Source: Imhoffiella purpurea
GTDB taxonomy: Bacteria; Pseudomonadota; Gammaproteobacteria; Chromatiales; Chromatiaceae
Reading direction: 5' to 3'
DNA length: 47,662 nucleotides
Assembly (NCBI RefSeq): GCF_000585215.1
Contig: NZ_AONC01000020.1
Span: forward strand, 1 to 47,662
How positions within the stretch are numbered: the first letter of the stretch is position 1; every line of letters begins with the position of its first letter. The position numbers were made by a program, and so were the translations under genes. Shown here piece after piece: positions 1-9,463 of this stretch. The notes beneath the pieces are model-generated. The model ran no database searches. It saw nothing but the letters and a program-made list of their open reading frames with translations, and had not been told where the DNA came from.

Positions 1-241
<241 letters not shown>

Positions 242-283
242 CTGAACTTTGCATTCTACTACAGCTTACGACCAAGCCAAACT

Positions 284-357
<74 letters not shown>

Positions 358-443
358 GAGGCACGATCATCGCAACGGTCGCGCTACCGACCCCGCAGAG
401 GCGCCGCATCAGCCCGAAGACACCGCGACACCCGAACGACATT

Positions 444-528
444 TGGTGGAGGGGGGAGGATTCGAACCTCCGAAGGCTGAGCCGTCAGATTTACAGTCTG
501 ATCCCTTTGACCGCTCGGGAACCCCTCC
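444..528 (-). tRNA. tRNA-Tyr (anticodon GTA)
   Basis: This 85-base class II tRNA on the minus strand has acceptor GGAGGGG paired with CCCCTCC, anticodon GTA, a long variable arm, T loop GTTCGAATC and an encoded CCA. The long variable arm with GTA is specific to bacterial tRNA-Tyr. It is the first gene after the promoter at 542-570. Confidence 0.97.
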
Positions 529-541
529 GAACGAGCTGCGC

Positions 542-570
542 AGTCTAATGGCCCTTCCCCCTTCCGTCAA
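542..570 (-). promoter_or_regulatory. Promoter of the tRNA-Tyr/Gly/Thr-tuf operon
   Basis: On the minus strand TTGACG (565-570) and TAGACT (542-547) are separated by exactly 17 bases, close to the sigma-70 consensus. The expected start point falls about 7 bases before tRNA-Tyr. The bases just after the -10 box are GCGCAGC, a G+C-rich discriminator of the kind found at stringently controlled stable-RNA promoters. Stringent control itself is inferred. Confidence 0.8.
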
Positions 571-730
571 CAGGAATCTTGCATCGATTCCAATCGACCC
601 GCTCACGCCGCTCAGCCGGAGGAACCGAAGGCCCGCCACGATGGACGGGCCGTCATAATGTCATGATCAGCTGTTAACATCCGCGACTCGGATTCATCAC
701 ACACCCGCTTATCCTAGAGAACAGAACCCA

Positions 731-2068
731 ATGGATGTCACGATTTTTGGCAGCGGCTATGTCGGCCTCGTCACTGGAGTCTGCCTGGCCGAGGTCGGCA
801 ACAACGTCCTCTGCATCGACATCGACCCCAAGAAGATCGAGCTACTGAACAGCGGCGGCGTCCCCATCTTCGAGCCCGGTCTTGAGGAGCTGATCAAGAG
901 CAACCGCGAGGCCGGTCGACTGCGTTTCTCGACCGACGCCGAGGCAGGGGTCAAGCATGGCCTCTTCCAGTTCATCGCGGTCGGCACGCCGCCCGACGAG
1001 GACGGTTCGGCCGATCTGCAATACGTGCTGGCCGTCGCCAAGAGCGTCGCCGAACACATGGATTCCTACCGCATCCTGGTAGACAAATCCACGGTACCCG
1101 TCGGAACCGCGGACAAGGTCGCCAAGGTCGTTCGAGACACGCTCGCGAAGCGAGGCGTCGACACCGAGTTCGACGTCGTCTCCAATCCGGAATTCCTCAA
1201 GGAAGGCGCCGCGATCGAGGACTTCATGCGCCCCGACCGCATCATCGTCGGCACCGACAACCCGCGAACCGGCGAGCTGCTGCGCGCGCTCTACGCGCCC
1301 TTCAACCGCAGTCACGACCGCCTCATGATGATGGACATCAAGTCCGCCGAACTGACCAAGTACGCCGCCAACGCCATGCTGGCGACCAAGATCAGCTTCA
1401 TGAACGAACTCTCGAACATCGCCGAGGCGGTGGGCGCGGATATCGAAAAGGTCCGTGTCGGAATCGGCTCCGACCCCCGCATCGGCTACCAGTTCATCTA
1501 TCCGGGCTGCGGCTACGGCGGCTCCTGCTTCCCCAAGGACGTGCGGGCATTGGAGCAGACGGCACGCGGCCTGGGCTACGAGCCCCAGCTGCTGCATGCC
1601 GTGGAGGCGGTCAACTTCCGCCAGAAGGAGGTCCTGTTCGACAAGATCAAGGCCCATTTCGGCGGCGACCTGACCGGCAAGACGATCGCCGTCTGGGGCC
1701 TCTCCTTCAAGCCCAACACGGACGACATGCGCGAGGCATCCAGCCGCGTGCTGATGGAGTCGCTATGGGACGCGGGCGCCAAGGTTCGGGCATTCGACCC
1801 GGTCGCCATGGACGAGACCACCCGCATTTACGGAGAACGCCCCGACCTCGACCTCGCGCCAGACGCCATGTCGGCGCTGGAAGAGGCCGACGCTCTGGTC
1901 ATCGTCACCGAATGGGCGCAGTTCCGCAGCCCGAACTTCCAGTCGATCAAGGACAAGCTCAAACATCCGGTCATCTTCGACGGCCGCAATGCGATCGACG
2001 GACGCCTGGCCAGCTCGGCCGGCCTGAGCTACTACTCGATCGGGCGCCTCCCCCTGATCCCCGACTGA
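731..2068 (+). CDS. ugd: UDP-glucose 6-dehydrogenase
   Basis: This 445-residue cytoplasmic enzyme oxidises UDP-glucose twice with NAD+ to give UDP-glucuronate, a precursor of exopolysaccharide, capsule or LPS sugars. The N-terminal Rossmann motif GSGYVG is at residues 7-12. STVPVGT and NPEFLKEG follow, and the central dimer helix contains [17 protein letters not shown]. The catalytic cysteine is C266 in [12 protein letters not shown]. Length is normal for the UDP-glucose/GDP-mannose dehydrogenase family, and these motifs favour UDP-glucose over GDP-mannose dehydrogenase. The ATG at 731 begins the Rossmann strand directly, which fixes the start. No sugar-polymer genes lie next to it, so the destination of the product cannot be read from this window. 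Confidence 0.93.
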   Translation: MDVTIFGSGYVGLVTGVCLAEVGNNVLCIDIDPKKIELLNSGGVPIFEPGLEELIKSNREAGRLRFSTDAEAGVKHGLFQFIAVGTPPDEDGSADLQYVLAVAKSVAEHMDSYRILVDKSTVPVGTADKVAKVVRDTLAKRGVDTEFDVVSNPEFLKEGAAIEDFMRPDRIIVGTDNPRTGELLRALYAPFNRSHDRLMMMDIKSAELTKYAANAMLATKISFMNELSNIAEAVGADIEKVRVGIGSDPRIGYQFIYPGCGYGGSCFPKDVRALEQTARGLGYEPQLLHAVEAVNFRQKEVLFDKIKAHFGGDLTGKTIAVWGLSFKPNTDDMREASSRVLMESLWDAGAKVRAFDPVAMDETTRIYGERPDLDLAPDAMSALEEADALVIVTEWAQFRSPNFQSIKDKLKHPVIFDGRNAIDGRLASSAGLSYYSIGRLPLIPD

Positions 2069-2077
2069 TCGACCAGC

Positions 2078-2101
2078 GATCAGGGCCGAAAGGCCCTGAT
2101 C
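2078..2101. terminator. Hairpin between convergent ugd and fadL
   Basis: Ten perfectly paired bases (GATCAGGGCC with GGCCCTGATC) close a GAAA tetraloop on the plus strand, 9 bases after the ugd stop and 41 bases after the end of the converging fadL-like gene. The stem is strong but has no clear U run on either side, so it is a probable bidirectional terminator or 3'-end stabiliser. Confidence 0.6.
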
Positions 2102-2142
2102 CTATCCACGCGCAAGACCCCGAACACGGATGACCGCAGCGC

Positions 2143-3627
2143 TCAGAAGCGGCGCGTCCACCCCAGGCTCAATTCCAGCTGCTCCATATAGAGGCTGCCC
2201 GACTGGGCCCGAGTCAGGGTCGGACTGCGTCCGTCGAACGTCTCCTCCGGCATATAGGCGACCGAGAAGGCGAATTCGTCGCGACGGGTCGCGCGATACG
2301 AGGCACCCGCGGTCAGATGCCAGCGAATGGTAGCTGGAGAGAGGATATTGAACAGACCCTGGCGATCCGAGCGCAGGAAGTCGGTGTTGTAGCTGACACC
2401 CCCCATGAGACTCAGACGCTCGGTCGGGTCGTACTTCAGTCCCAGCTTGAACACGTCCATGCTCTCCCAGCCGAAGCCGACGCCGCCATTGGCGCCGAGA
2501 CAATAGGAAGGCTTGGGAGAAGCTCCCTGACAGCCGGAGACGTCCACATCGTTCGAGTTGGCGATCGCATGCGTCTCGTCGTAGAAGATGTGCTGATAGT
2601 CGAAGGCCAGGGTCAGATTCGGACGCGCCTTGAAGGCCAGACCGAAGTTGAACATGGCCGGGATGTCGAAGGAGCCGCCATCCGCGAACAGGCCCGAGTA
2701 GTCGTCGAACTTCGACATCCAGACGGTGGTGCGATAGGAGGCGCCGAGCGCGAGCCGATCGCTCACCTCGCCATACCAGCCGACGTGAAGGCCGAAGCCG
2801 TAGCTCCAGTCGACCCCCTGATTGGTGACCTTGTCAGGCCGGACGGACAGCTGCTTGAAGGGCTCGAGACCGGTGGCCTCGAAACGCTGGACGGCGAGCA
2901 CGGGGGCGATACCGACCGACTGCTTGCCGTCCGCCAGCTTATAGGTATAGGGAATCTCGATGAACAACTGCTCTAGATTGATCCCGGCTGGCGTCGTCGC
3001 GGTATAGATGCCGTCGGGATTCCCATTGACCGTCCCCTGCATCGGGGCGGTCACGGGAACGGGCCGCCCCGAGGAGAAATCGAAGATCGGCCCCATACTG
3101 CCATCCGGATAGGGACCGATGCGCTGATTGGGGTAGACGGCAAAATTCTCGAATGGCGGGCGGTCCTTGTACTTGGTGTTCATCCCTCCGTTGCCGAACA
3201 CGCTCACGCCGATGGTGCTGCGCTCATCCAGCTGGTGGTTATATCCGAAGCTCGGGATCAGGAACCAGTCTCCGCTGCTGCCGTAACGCCCGGGCGTAAT
3301 GAAGGAGCCGGCCGGCATGGAGACCGACCCGCCGGGCGTCTGGACCTGCTGGACGGGATAGTCGGCGTTCGCCTCGTAACCGCGCGGCGAAGGACTGAAG
3401 AAGGACACACCGGCGTCGAAGCTCTCTCCGACGAAGGCCATGCCTGCAGGATTGGTCGCCGACACCAGGGTATCCATCGGCAGAGCCGCCGCGACACCGG
3501 CCATCGCCTTCGATTTGATCCCCCACCCGTGCGAGAAATAACCATTCGTCGCCGACGCGGACGACGGCAGGACCAAGCCCGTCACCGCGACCACGGCAGC
3601 CAGAGAGCCCCCGATTCTTGTTTTCAT
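2143..3627 (-). CDS. FadL/TodX-family outer-membrane channel
   Basis: The 494-residue product has a signal peptide (MKTRIGGSLAAVVAV..., probable cut after ASA near residue 26). The mature N-terminus is typical of FadL: NGYFSHGWGIKSKAMAGV, then TNPAGMAFVG with the conserved NPAG of the hatch region. The rest is rich in alternating aromatic and polar beta-strand patterns and ends in a C-terminal Phe (WTRRF), as in outer-membrane beta-barrels. The family moves long-chain fatty acids or other hydrophobic molecules across the outer membrane. The substrate here is unknown, so no gene symbol is given. A GAGGGGTGA ribosome-binding site precedes the ATG. It stands alone and converges on ugd. Confidence 0.88.
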   Translation of the reverse strand: MKTRIGGSLAAVVAVTGLVLPSSASATNGYFSHGWGIKSKAMAGVAAALPMDTLVSATNPAGMAFVGESFDAGVSFFSPSPRGYEANADYPVQQVQTPGGSVSMPAGSFITPGRYGSSGDWFLIPSFGYNHQLDERSTIGVSVFGNGGMNTKYKDRPPFENFAVYPNQRIGPYPDGSMGPIFDFSSGRPVPVTAPMQGTVNGNPDGIYTATTPAGINLEQLFIEIPYTYKLADGKQSVGIAPVLAVQRFEATGLEPFKQLSVRPDKVTNQGVDWSYGFGLHVGWYGEVSDRLALGASYRTTVWMSKFDDYSGLFADGGSFDIPAMFNFGLAFKARPNLTLAFDYQHIFYDETHAIANSNDVDVSGCQGASPKPSYCLGANGGVGFGWESMDVFKLGLKYDPTERLSLMGGVSYNTDFLRSDRQGLFNILSPATIRWHLTAGASYRATRRDEFAFSVAYMPEETFDGRSPTLTRAQSGSLYMEQLELSLGWTRRF

Positions 3628-4141
3628 AGACTACGTCACCCCTCGTATGAGACGACCGAGATCGATCGCCACTTTTTATCGTTTGCCGATCGGCTATCTT
3701 GCCGATCTGTTGTCCTGCCGCCCCGAGATCCAGCGCCGAAAAGCGCCGACACCAGACGACCAGATCCATGTCGGATCCCGAGACGCGGATTCAATGCGTA
3801 GGAACCACATTCGCTTCGGAATCGCCCGAGGCGACATGGACCGCACCGACTCCAGCCGCCACTCGGCGACGCAAGGAATCTTGTCAAAATGCATGAAGCT
3901 TGAAAACTTTTGTTATTTATCGATTACTTATAAAGCAACCATAGCCGCCCGACGAGACAGGAATCCGGACAGGACAGGGCTGAACGACAGCAAACGCCCC
4001 AAGGCGCCAACAAACAGCAAGGGACAATTCAGACTCGACAGGCGCCGAGGATAGAGAGGAAGCGGCGAGCGGAAACGAACAGGGGACACAGAGGGCGCCG
4101 ACGAAGCGACGCAAAGCGAGGAATATCGGCGAACGGCCGAG
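3628..4141. other. Gene-free interval upstream of the FadL-type gene
   Basis: No convincing gene is seen; the open frames here are short, Arg/Pro-rich and lack good starts. It holds the upstream region of the fadL-like gene. Two copies of TTGCCGATC (3683-3691 and 3699-3707, 16 bases apart) lie about 60-80 bases before that gene and could be a regulator site. A short A+T-rich patch spans about 3895-3945. The far side abuts the 3' end of pth. Confidence 0.5.
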
Positions 4142-4726
4142 CTAGCGCTGCGAATGCAGGGCGTTCATGGCCAACTGGAACTCGCCGCCGATCAGATCCG
4201 GCAAACGGCGGTCGGCGTCGTCCAGAGCATCGCGGATGCGGGAGGCGTCATCGCGCGAGGGATGACCGAGCACATAGCCGGTCACCAGGGTACGGTCGCC
4301 TGGATGCGCGATCCCGATGCGCAGACGCCAGAAATCACGCGTCCCTAGCGCGGAAATGGTGTCGCGCAGACCATTGTGGCCGGCATGCCCGCCGCCTTGC
4401 TTGAGACGTACCGCACCGACCGGCAGATCCAGTTCGTCGTGCGCGACCAGGATCCGCTCAGGGGCGATATCGAAATAGCGCGCCACGGCCGAGATGGACT
4501 GACCGCTGCGGTTCATATAGGTCATGGGTTTGAGCAGACGAACGTCCGCCCCCGAGAGCGCGACCCGACAGAGATCGCCGTGGAACTTGGTCTCGGAACG
4601 GAAGGATTCGCGGCACGCCTCGGCAACGGCGTCCACGAACCAGAAACCCACGTTGTGGCGCGTCGCTTCGTACTGGGCGCCGGGATTCCCCAGGCCCACG
4701 ATGAGCCGGATGCCCGCGTCTGCCAT
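4142..4726 (-). CDS. pth: Peptidyl-tRNA hydrolase
   Basis: This 194-residue cytoplasmic esterase releases tRNA from peptidyl-tRNAs that drop off the ribosome. The family signature GLGNPGAQYEATRHNVGF places N14 and the catalytic H24. Later markers are N72 in MTYMNRSG, D97 in HDELDLP, and the GGGHAGHNGLRD loop. The length equals the bacterial Pth norm. It follows rplY by 90 bases on the same strand, the usual order. The ychF gene that often comes next is absent; a long gap and fadL follow instead. Confidence 0.96.
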   Translation of the reverse strand: MADAGIRLIVGLGNPGAQYEATRHNVGFWFVDAVAEACRESFRSETKFHGDLCRVALSGADVRLLKPMTYMNRSGQSISAVARYFDIAPERILVAHDELDLPVGAVRLKQGGGHAGHNGLRDTISALGTRDFWRLRIGIAHPGDRTLVTGYVLGHPSRDDASRIRDALDDADRRLPDLIGGEFQLAMNALHSQR

Positions 4727-4816
4727 GGCGTCTGACCAGATATATCGATGAAATGAGAGGACGAGGCGGAAACGGCGCCCGACGGGGAGCGCCGTCTCGC
4801 ACGAAGATCGGGAGGA

Positions 4817-5431
4817 TCAGGACTCTGCGCCCTCGCCTTCCTCTTCCTCTTCGTCACCGCCGGCACGCGCACCATGGACCACGACGACCGGCTCGTCCGG
4901 ATCCGGAACATGGGACAGGGCGACACCCTCGGGCATGGAGAGCTCGGAGAGATGGACGATGGCGCCGACCTCGAGCTCGCTCAGATCCACCGCGATGAAC
5001 TCGGGCAGATCCTTCGGCAGACAGACGATCTCGACCTCGGTGATGTTGTGCGACACTTGGCCGCCCGCCTTGACGCCCTTGCACGTGTCTTCGTTCAGGA
5101 AGTGCAATGGAACGACCATCTTCAGCGTTTCGCCCTGCGAGACACGCATGAAATCCACATGCAGGATGAAGGGCTTGGCGGGGTGACGCTGCAGATCCTT
5201 GAGCACCACCTTGGCGCTCCTGTCGCCCAGCTTGAGGTCGAGGATATGCGAATAGAATGCCTCGTGCTCGAGGTGCTTGAGCAGCTCGTTATGCGACACG
5301 GAAACCATCTCCGGCTCCTCATGGGCACCGTAGACGATTGCGGGCACCCGACCCGAGCGGCGCAGGCGGCGGCTCGCACCCTTCCCTGACTCCGCTCGAG
5401 GCTGCGCGATGACGTCGAAATTCACGCTCAT
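4817..5431 (-). CDS. rplY: 50S ribosomal protein L25 (CTC/TL5 long form)
   Basis: This 204-residue product binds 5S rRNA in the large subunit. The start MSVNFDVIAQPR at 5431 is preceded by GGAG at good spacing; an in-frame extension to 5512 has no family similarity and is rejected. Residues 1-95 form the L25 domain (GKGASRRLRRSGRVPAIVYG, HVDFMRV). The rest is the C-terminal domain of the longer CTC/TL5 type (DLSELEVGAIVHLSEL), ending in a very acidic tail of Asp/Glu. It lies between prs and pth as in many proteobacteria. Confidence 0.95.
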   Translation of the reverse strand: MSVNFDVIAQPRAESGKGASRRLRRSGRVPAIVYGAHEEPEMVSVSHNELLKHLEHEAFYSHILDLKLGDRSAKVVLKDLQRHPAKPFILHVDFMRVSQGETLKMVVPLHFLNEDTCKGVKAGGQVSHNITEVEIVCLPKDLPEFIAVDLSELEVGAIVHLSELSMPEGVALSHVPDPDEPVVVVHGARAGGDEEEEEGEGAES

Positions 5432-5460
5432 TGGCGTTCTCCAGTTGAATGAAACGAAAG

Positions 5461-5490
5461 ACGCCGGATCCCGCGACCAGGATCCGGCGC
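5461..5490 (-). terminator. Hairpin between prs and rplY
   Basis: On the minus strand a 10-base stem (CGCCGGATCC with GGATCCGGCG) closes an 8-base loop. It is followed by a moderately U-rich stretch (CGTCTTTCGTTTC) that leads into the rplY ribosome-binding site. It sits about 45 bases after the prs stop and 30 before the rplY ATG. It could be a partial terminator that sets the ratio of prs to rplY transcript. Confidence 0.55.
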
Positions 5491-5533
5491 TGTTGCGGGA
5501 TGCCGATGGCACCCCGCGGCGGCGCTCATGCGC

Positions 5534-6487
5534 TCAATCGACGAAGAGCGAGCTGACCGACTCCTCGCTCGAGATCCGACGCATGGTCTCGGCCAACAGC
5601 TCGCCGATGCTCAATTGACGGATCTTTCCGCACGCCACGGCCTCCGGGCGCAGCGGAATGGTATTGGTGACCACCAACTCGTCGAGCTGCGAGGACGAGA
5701 TGTTCTCGACCGCAGGCCCGGACAGCACGGGGTGGGTACAGTAGGCCACGACCTTGCGCGCGCCGTGATCCTTCAATGCCTCGGCCGCGCGGCAGAGGGT
5801 TCCGGCGGTATCGACCAGATCGTCGACCAGTACGCAGGACCTGCCGCGCACGTCGCCGATGATATTCATGACCTGGGCCTCGTTGGCGCGCGGCCGACGC
5901 TTGTCGATGATGGCCAGATCGGCATCGTCGAGCCGCTTGGCCAGCGCGCGCGCGCGCACCACACCGCCCACGTCGGGCGAGACCACCATCAGATTCTCGT
6001 GCTCCTGGCGCCAGACGTCGCCGAGCAGAATCGGCGAGGCATAGACGTTATCGACCGGGATGTCGAAGAAGCCCTGAATCTGATCGGCGTGCAGATCGAC
6101 CGTCAGCATGCGGTCGGCGCCGGACTGACTGATCATCTTGGCGACCAGGCGCGCGGTGATGGGCACGCGCGCCGAGCGCGGCCGGCGGTCCTGACGGGCA
6201 TAGCCGAAATAGGGAACCACGGCGGTGATCCGCTTGGCCGACGACCAGCGCAGGGCGTCGATCATCACCAGCAGCTCCATCAGGTTGTCATTGGTGGGCG
6301 CACAGGTCGGCTGCACGACGAAGATGTCGCGCCCCCGCACGTTCTCCTGAATCTCGGCCATGACCTCGCCATCGCTGAACTGACCGACGACGGCCTTGCC
6401 GAGCGGCAGATTGAGATGGGCAACGACCTCGGAAGACAAACCGGGATTGGAGTTCCCGGAAAAGACCATCAGTTGGCTGGCGGGCAC
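5534..6487 (-). CDS. prs: Ribose-phosphate pyrophosphokinase (PRPP synthetase)
   Basis: The enzyme makes PRPP from ribose 5-phosphate and ATP for purine, pyrimidine, histidine and tryptophan synthesis. Class I hallmarks are [19 protein letters not shown], the catalytic flexible loop [24 protein letters not shown] and the PRPP loop [12 protein letters not shown]. Two in-frame GTG codons compete as start. AGGA lies 8 bases before the one at 6487 but only 2 before the one at 6493, so 6487 (317 residues) is preferred. It follows tRNA-Gln on the same strand. PRPP also feeds purC-dependent purine synthesis elsewhere in the window. Confidence 0.95.
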   Translation of the reverse strand: MPASQLMVFSGNSNPGLSSEVVAHLNLPLGKAVVGQFSDGEVMAEIQENVRGRDIFVVQPTCAPTNDNLMELLVMIDALRWSSAKRITAVVPYFGYARQDRRPRSARVPITARLVAKMISQSGADRMLTVDLHADQIQGFFDIPVDNVYASPILLGDVWRQEHENLMVVSPDVGGVVRARALAKRLDDADLAIIDKRRPRANEAQVMNIIGDVRGRSCVLVDDLVDTAGTLCRAAEALKDHGARKVVAYCTHPVLSGPAVENISSSQLDELVVTNTIPLRPEAVACGKIRQLSIGELLAETMRRISSEESVSSLFVD

Positions 6488-6538
6488 AGGCACTGTCCTG
6501 TCGACTCGGAGATAACTAGACGTGACGTCTGGAGTGAA

Positions 6539-6613
6539 TGGCTGGGGTGCCAGGATTCGAACCTGGGAATGCCGGGATCAAAACCCGGTGCCTTACCACT
6601 TGGCGACACCCCA
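6539..6613 (-). tRNA. tRNA-Gln (anticodon TTG)
   Basis: This 75-base minus-strand gene has acceptor TGGGGTG paired with CACCCCA, anticodon loop TTTTGAT with TTG, T loop GTTCGAATC and an encoded CCA. It sits between ispE and prs, a conserved gammaproteobacterial arrangement, and is probably cut from the operon transcript. Confidence 0.97.
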
Positions 6614-6672
6614 ATATGATTTCGGCCGATCCACGAGCGGGATCCGCATCATCAGCCGAAACCCGACCCCGC

Positions 6673-7566
6673 TCAGGACGCGGCAATCAGAGACGGACTG
6701 ACGATTTCCTGATCGAGCCGATCGAGCAGAGGCGACCGGTTCAATCCTCGAGCAACGAATGCGCGAAGCGCCTCCGGCGCCGCCCGACAGGCATCCAGGG
6801 CCCGATCCCGCTCTTCGAACCGAGCGAAGACACAGGCGCCGGTTCCAGTGAGCCGGCCACCACCCCAGCGATCCAGCCATTCGATGGCCTCGGCGACGGG
6901 CGGATATTCGCGACGCACGACAGGAAGGCAGTCATTGACCGCATCCCCGCTCAAGAAGTCCGCTAGTTTGATGCAAGAGGAATCCCTTGTCAATTCAGGA
7001 TGGCAAAAGACGTCCCTGGTCGAAACCGAGCAGGCGGGCACCAGAACCAGATACCAGGGCTGGGGAAGATCGACGGGCTCGAGCCGCTCGCCCACCCCCT
7101 CGGCCCAGGCCGCGCGACCGCGCACGAACACGGGGACGTCGGCCCCGAGAGGCAAGGCGATCTCGGACAGCGCGTCCTCGCTCAGGCCCGTCCCCCAGAG
7201 ATGATTCAGGGCAACCAGGGTGGTCGCGGCATCCGAACTGCCGCCACCCAGCCCTCCACCCATGGGCAGCACCTTATCGCACCGGATATCGGCACCGAGC
7301 CGACAGCCGGTCGCCTGCTGCAGCGCGCGCGCGGCACGCACCGTCAGATCCTGGTCCTCGGGCACCCCGGACAGCGCCCCCAGACGCCGCACCACCCCGT
7401 CGTCGCGCACATCGAGCCACAGCTGGTCGCAGCGATCGACGAACTGGAAGACCGTCTGCAATTCGTGATAGCCATTCTCGCGCCGGCCCACGACGCGCAG
7501 CATCAGGTTGAGTTTCGCCGGGGCAGGCCAGGAGGCACCGGAAACGGCGGTCGATCGATGAGTCAT
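6673..7566 (-). CDS. ispE: 4-diphosphocytidyl-2-C-methyl-D-erythritol kinase
   Basis: This 297-residue GHMP kinase phosphorylates CDP-ME at the 2-hydroxyl in the methylerythritol phosphate route to isoprenoids (quinones and carotenoids in this kind of organism). Markers are PAKLNLMLRVVGRRENGYHE at the N-terminus and the ATP-binding glycine loop PMGGGLGGGSSDAA near residue 100. The ATG at 7566 overlaps the stop of the upstream TPR gene (ATGA) with GAAGG just before it, indicating translational coupling. Normally lolB lies between these two genes; here it is missing. Confidence 0.95.
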   Translation of the reverse strand: MTHRSTAVSGASWPAPAKLNLMLRVVGRRENGYHELQTVFQFVDRCDQLWLDVRDDGVVRRLGALSGVPEDQDLTVRAARALQQATGCRLGADIRCDKVLPMGGGLGGGSSDAATTLVALNHLWGTGLSEDALSEIALPLGADVPVFVRGRAAWAEGVGERLEPVDLPQPWYLVLVPACSVSTRDVFCHPELTRDSSCIKLADFLSGDAVNDCLPVVRREYPPVAEAIEWLDRWGGGRLTGTGACVFARFEERDRALDACRAAPEALRAFVARGLNRSPLLDRLDQEIVSPSLIAAS

Positions 7567-9356
7567 CTGAAACCTTCCTTCGATGTCTTGGGATTCGCGC
7601 CCGGGGCATCGGTCCGAGAAACCCGGTGACGACCGATCACCTCCTGCAGATAGCGATGATCCGGATAGTCCTGGGCCGCGGCATCCCAGACCGCCCAGGC
7701 CTCGGACCGACGCCCCAGCGCCCACAAGGTTTCTCCGAGATGGGCCGCGATTTCGCCGTCGTTCATCATCTCCAGTGCCCGCCTCAGGAATCCGAGGGCG
7801 GCATCATAATGCCCGAGACGGAAATTCACCCACCCCATGCTGTCGAGGATCGCCGGCTCGTCCGGCTTGAGCGCATAGGCCCGCTCGATATAGCCCAGCG
7901 CCTCCCGATAGCGGCCGGTGCGATCCGCGAGCGTATAGCCCAGGGCGTTCAGGGCATCCGCATGATCGGGGTCCTCGGCCAGGATAAGTCGCAGATCCTG
8001 CTCAGCGAGCGCCAGGTTGCCGAGCTTGACCGCGTAGAGCGCACGCGCGTAGCGCAGGCTCGAATCATCGGCATGCGTCTCGAGCGCCGCCGTGTAGACA
8101 GCCATCGCGGCGTCGCTCGCCCCCACCTCATCGAGAATCTCGGCCTCGACCATGAAGAGGGGCGCCGCATCCTCCGGCGAGCGGTCGCGCAACCGCTGCA
8201 GGATCTCGCGCGCCTTGGCCACATCGCCGGATTTGGCGTAGAGGAAGGCCATGCGGACCTTGGCATCCGAGGCGTTCGCCCCCTCGACCTTGGCGTACCA
8301 ATCGAGCGCCGCCGACGGATCGTTGGCCCGCTCCTCGGTCTGCCCCAGATAGAAGGCCGCCTCGCTCTCGCGCTCGCCGGTCTCGAAAAGTCGCGTGAAA
8401 TAGATCCGCGCACCGTCCAGGTCGTCGAGCTGGAGCGAGAGGACGCCCATGGCGAAGAGCACGTCGGGCTCCTTGGGACGGTTGCGCAGCAGACGCTCGA
8501 AGACATCGCGCGCGGTCGTGAACTCCTGCTCCTCGACCAGAAACTGTCCGTAGAGCATCCTCAGCGCATGATCGTCCGGACTTTGGCTGACGAAACCCTC
8601 GAGCAGCAACCTCGCCTCGTCACGCTTGCCCTGCGTCAGCATCAGCCGCACCAGGAACAGACGCGGCGCATCCCACTCGGGACGCAGCTCCATCGCCCGC
8701 CGCGCCGCCGCATCGGCCACCTCGAACCGGGACGCGCTCGCCGCGACCATGGCCAGCGACTGCTGGGCATCCGCACTCTCCGGGAAGCGCTCCACCAGGG
8801 ACTGCATGAGGCCGACGCGCTCCTCGACATCAGGGACGCGCGAAACGATGGCGGCGGCCTGAGCGAAGGGCGAGCCCTTGGGATCCCGGCTCAATTCGAC
8901 CAGGCGCATCAGATGGATCAGTGCGCCTTCGCGATCCTTGGCCTTGATCCGCAGGAAGGCCGCGACCTGATGCGCCGCCACGGCATCGGGCGCCAGCTCC
9001 AGCCAGAGGGCGATCGCGCGACCGGCCGAGGCATCGTCGTCGCGGCTGATCGCGGCCCGCACGGCCAACTCGGCCATCTGCGCCGAGCGCGTCAGCTCGG
9101 CGGCCCGAAGATAGTGGACGAAGGCCGTCGCCATGTCTCCCCGACGCCCGGCGACCTCTCCGACCAGCACCGCATAGATCTGATCCGGAGTGAGCCCGGT
9201 GACGTCCGTCGGTTCTTCGGTGGCCTTGGGATCGAGGTTCGCGGATCGAGCGCCCGTCGACGCCGAGTCGCTCAAGGCCGAGGCCGGCCCAGCGCCGAGC
9301 AAGGCGCAGGCGACGGCCAGGGCCGACGAGGTGGAGAGGGAGGCAATGCGTGACAT
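7563..9356 (-). CDS. Exported tetratricopeptide-repeat protein
   Basis: The 597-residue product starts with a likely signal peptide (MSRIASLSTSSALAVACALLGAGPASA). It then has many helical TPR-type units with recurring pattern residues, for example near the C-terminus ALNALGYTLADRTGRYREAL and ILDSMGWVNFRLGHYDAALG. TPR proteins of this type commonly lie between hemA and ispE/lolB in gammaproteobacteria and are thought to act at the envelope, but no precise job is established. The ATG at 9356 is chosen because it begins the signal peptide; an upstream TTG at 9431 would bury it. It is divergent from hemA and overlaps ispE by 4 bases. Confidence 0.8.
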   Translation of the reverse strand: MSRIASLSTSSALAVACALLGAGPASALSDSASTGARSANLDPKATEEPTDVTGLTPDQIYAVLVGEVAGRRGDMATAFVHYLRAAELTRSAQMAELAVRAAISRDDDASAGRAIALWLELAPDAVAAHQVAAFLRIKAKDREGALIHLMRLVELSRDPKGSPFAQAAAIVSRVPDVEERVGLMQSLVERFPESADAQQSLAMVAASASRFEVADAAARRAMELRPEWDAPRLFLVRLMLTQGKRDEARLLLEGFVSQSPDDHALRMLYGQFLVEEQEFTTARDVFERLLRNRPKEPDVLFAMGVLSLQLDDLDGARIYFTRLFETGERESEAAFYLGQTEERANDPSAALDWYAKVEGANASDAKVRMAFLYAKSGDVAKAREILQRLRDRSPEDAAPLFMVEAEILDEVGASDAAMAVYTAALETHADDSSLRYARALYAVKLGNLALAEQDLRLILAEDPDHADALNALGYTLADRTGRYREALGYIERAYALKPDEPAILDSMGWVNFRLGHYDAALGFLRRALEMMNDGEIAAHLGETLWALGRRSEAWAVWDAAAQDYPDHRYLQEVIGRHRVSRTDAPGANPKTSKEGFR

Positions 9357-9420
9357 GAGAATAATGGACCCGCTGGAAGTAGTGAGTGCGTTGCGAGCGT
9401 GCGTCTGCGACTGGGATCGC

Positions 9421-9426
9421 AGTATA
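9421..9426 (-). promoter_or_regulatory. Possible -10 box of the TPR gene
   Basis: TATACT on the minus strand lies 65 bases before the TPR gene ATG. The -35 region is poor, so this is tentative. It is back to back with a TATAAT on the other strand 32 bases away. Confidence 0.3.
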
Positions 9427-9457
9427 TCCAAGCAGTTCCGCGATCCGACAGTCAGCC

Positions 9458-9463
9458 TATAAT
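9458..9463 (+). promoter_or_regulatory. Possible -10 box of hemA
   Basis: A perfect TATAAT on the plus strand, facing hemA. The -35 hexamer is weak. If used it would give a leader of about 290 bases before the hemA ATG. The interval 9357-9761 has no convincing gene. Confidence 0.35.

Noticed and set aside
630-651. Small hairpin GGCCCG...CGGGCC between the tRNA promoter and ugd
   Set aside because: Short stem in a G+C-rich region with no U run and no gene end nearby; too weak to call.
3647-4054. 135-codon open frame in the gap before pth
   Set aside because: No ribosome-binding site, low-complexity Arg/Pro composition and no recognisable pattern.
4772-4795. Possible hairpin ACGGCGC/GCGCCGT between rplY and pth
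   Set aside because: Only 7 bp with a long loop and no U run; expected by chance at this G+C.
7626-9353. 575-codon open frame opposite the TPR gene
   Set aside because: Arg/Gln/Gly-rich shadow; the minus-strand frame has a signal peptide and regular TPR units.
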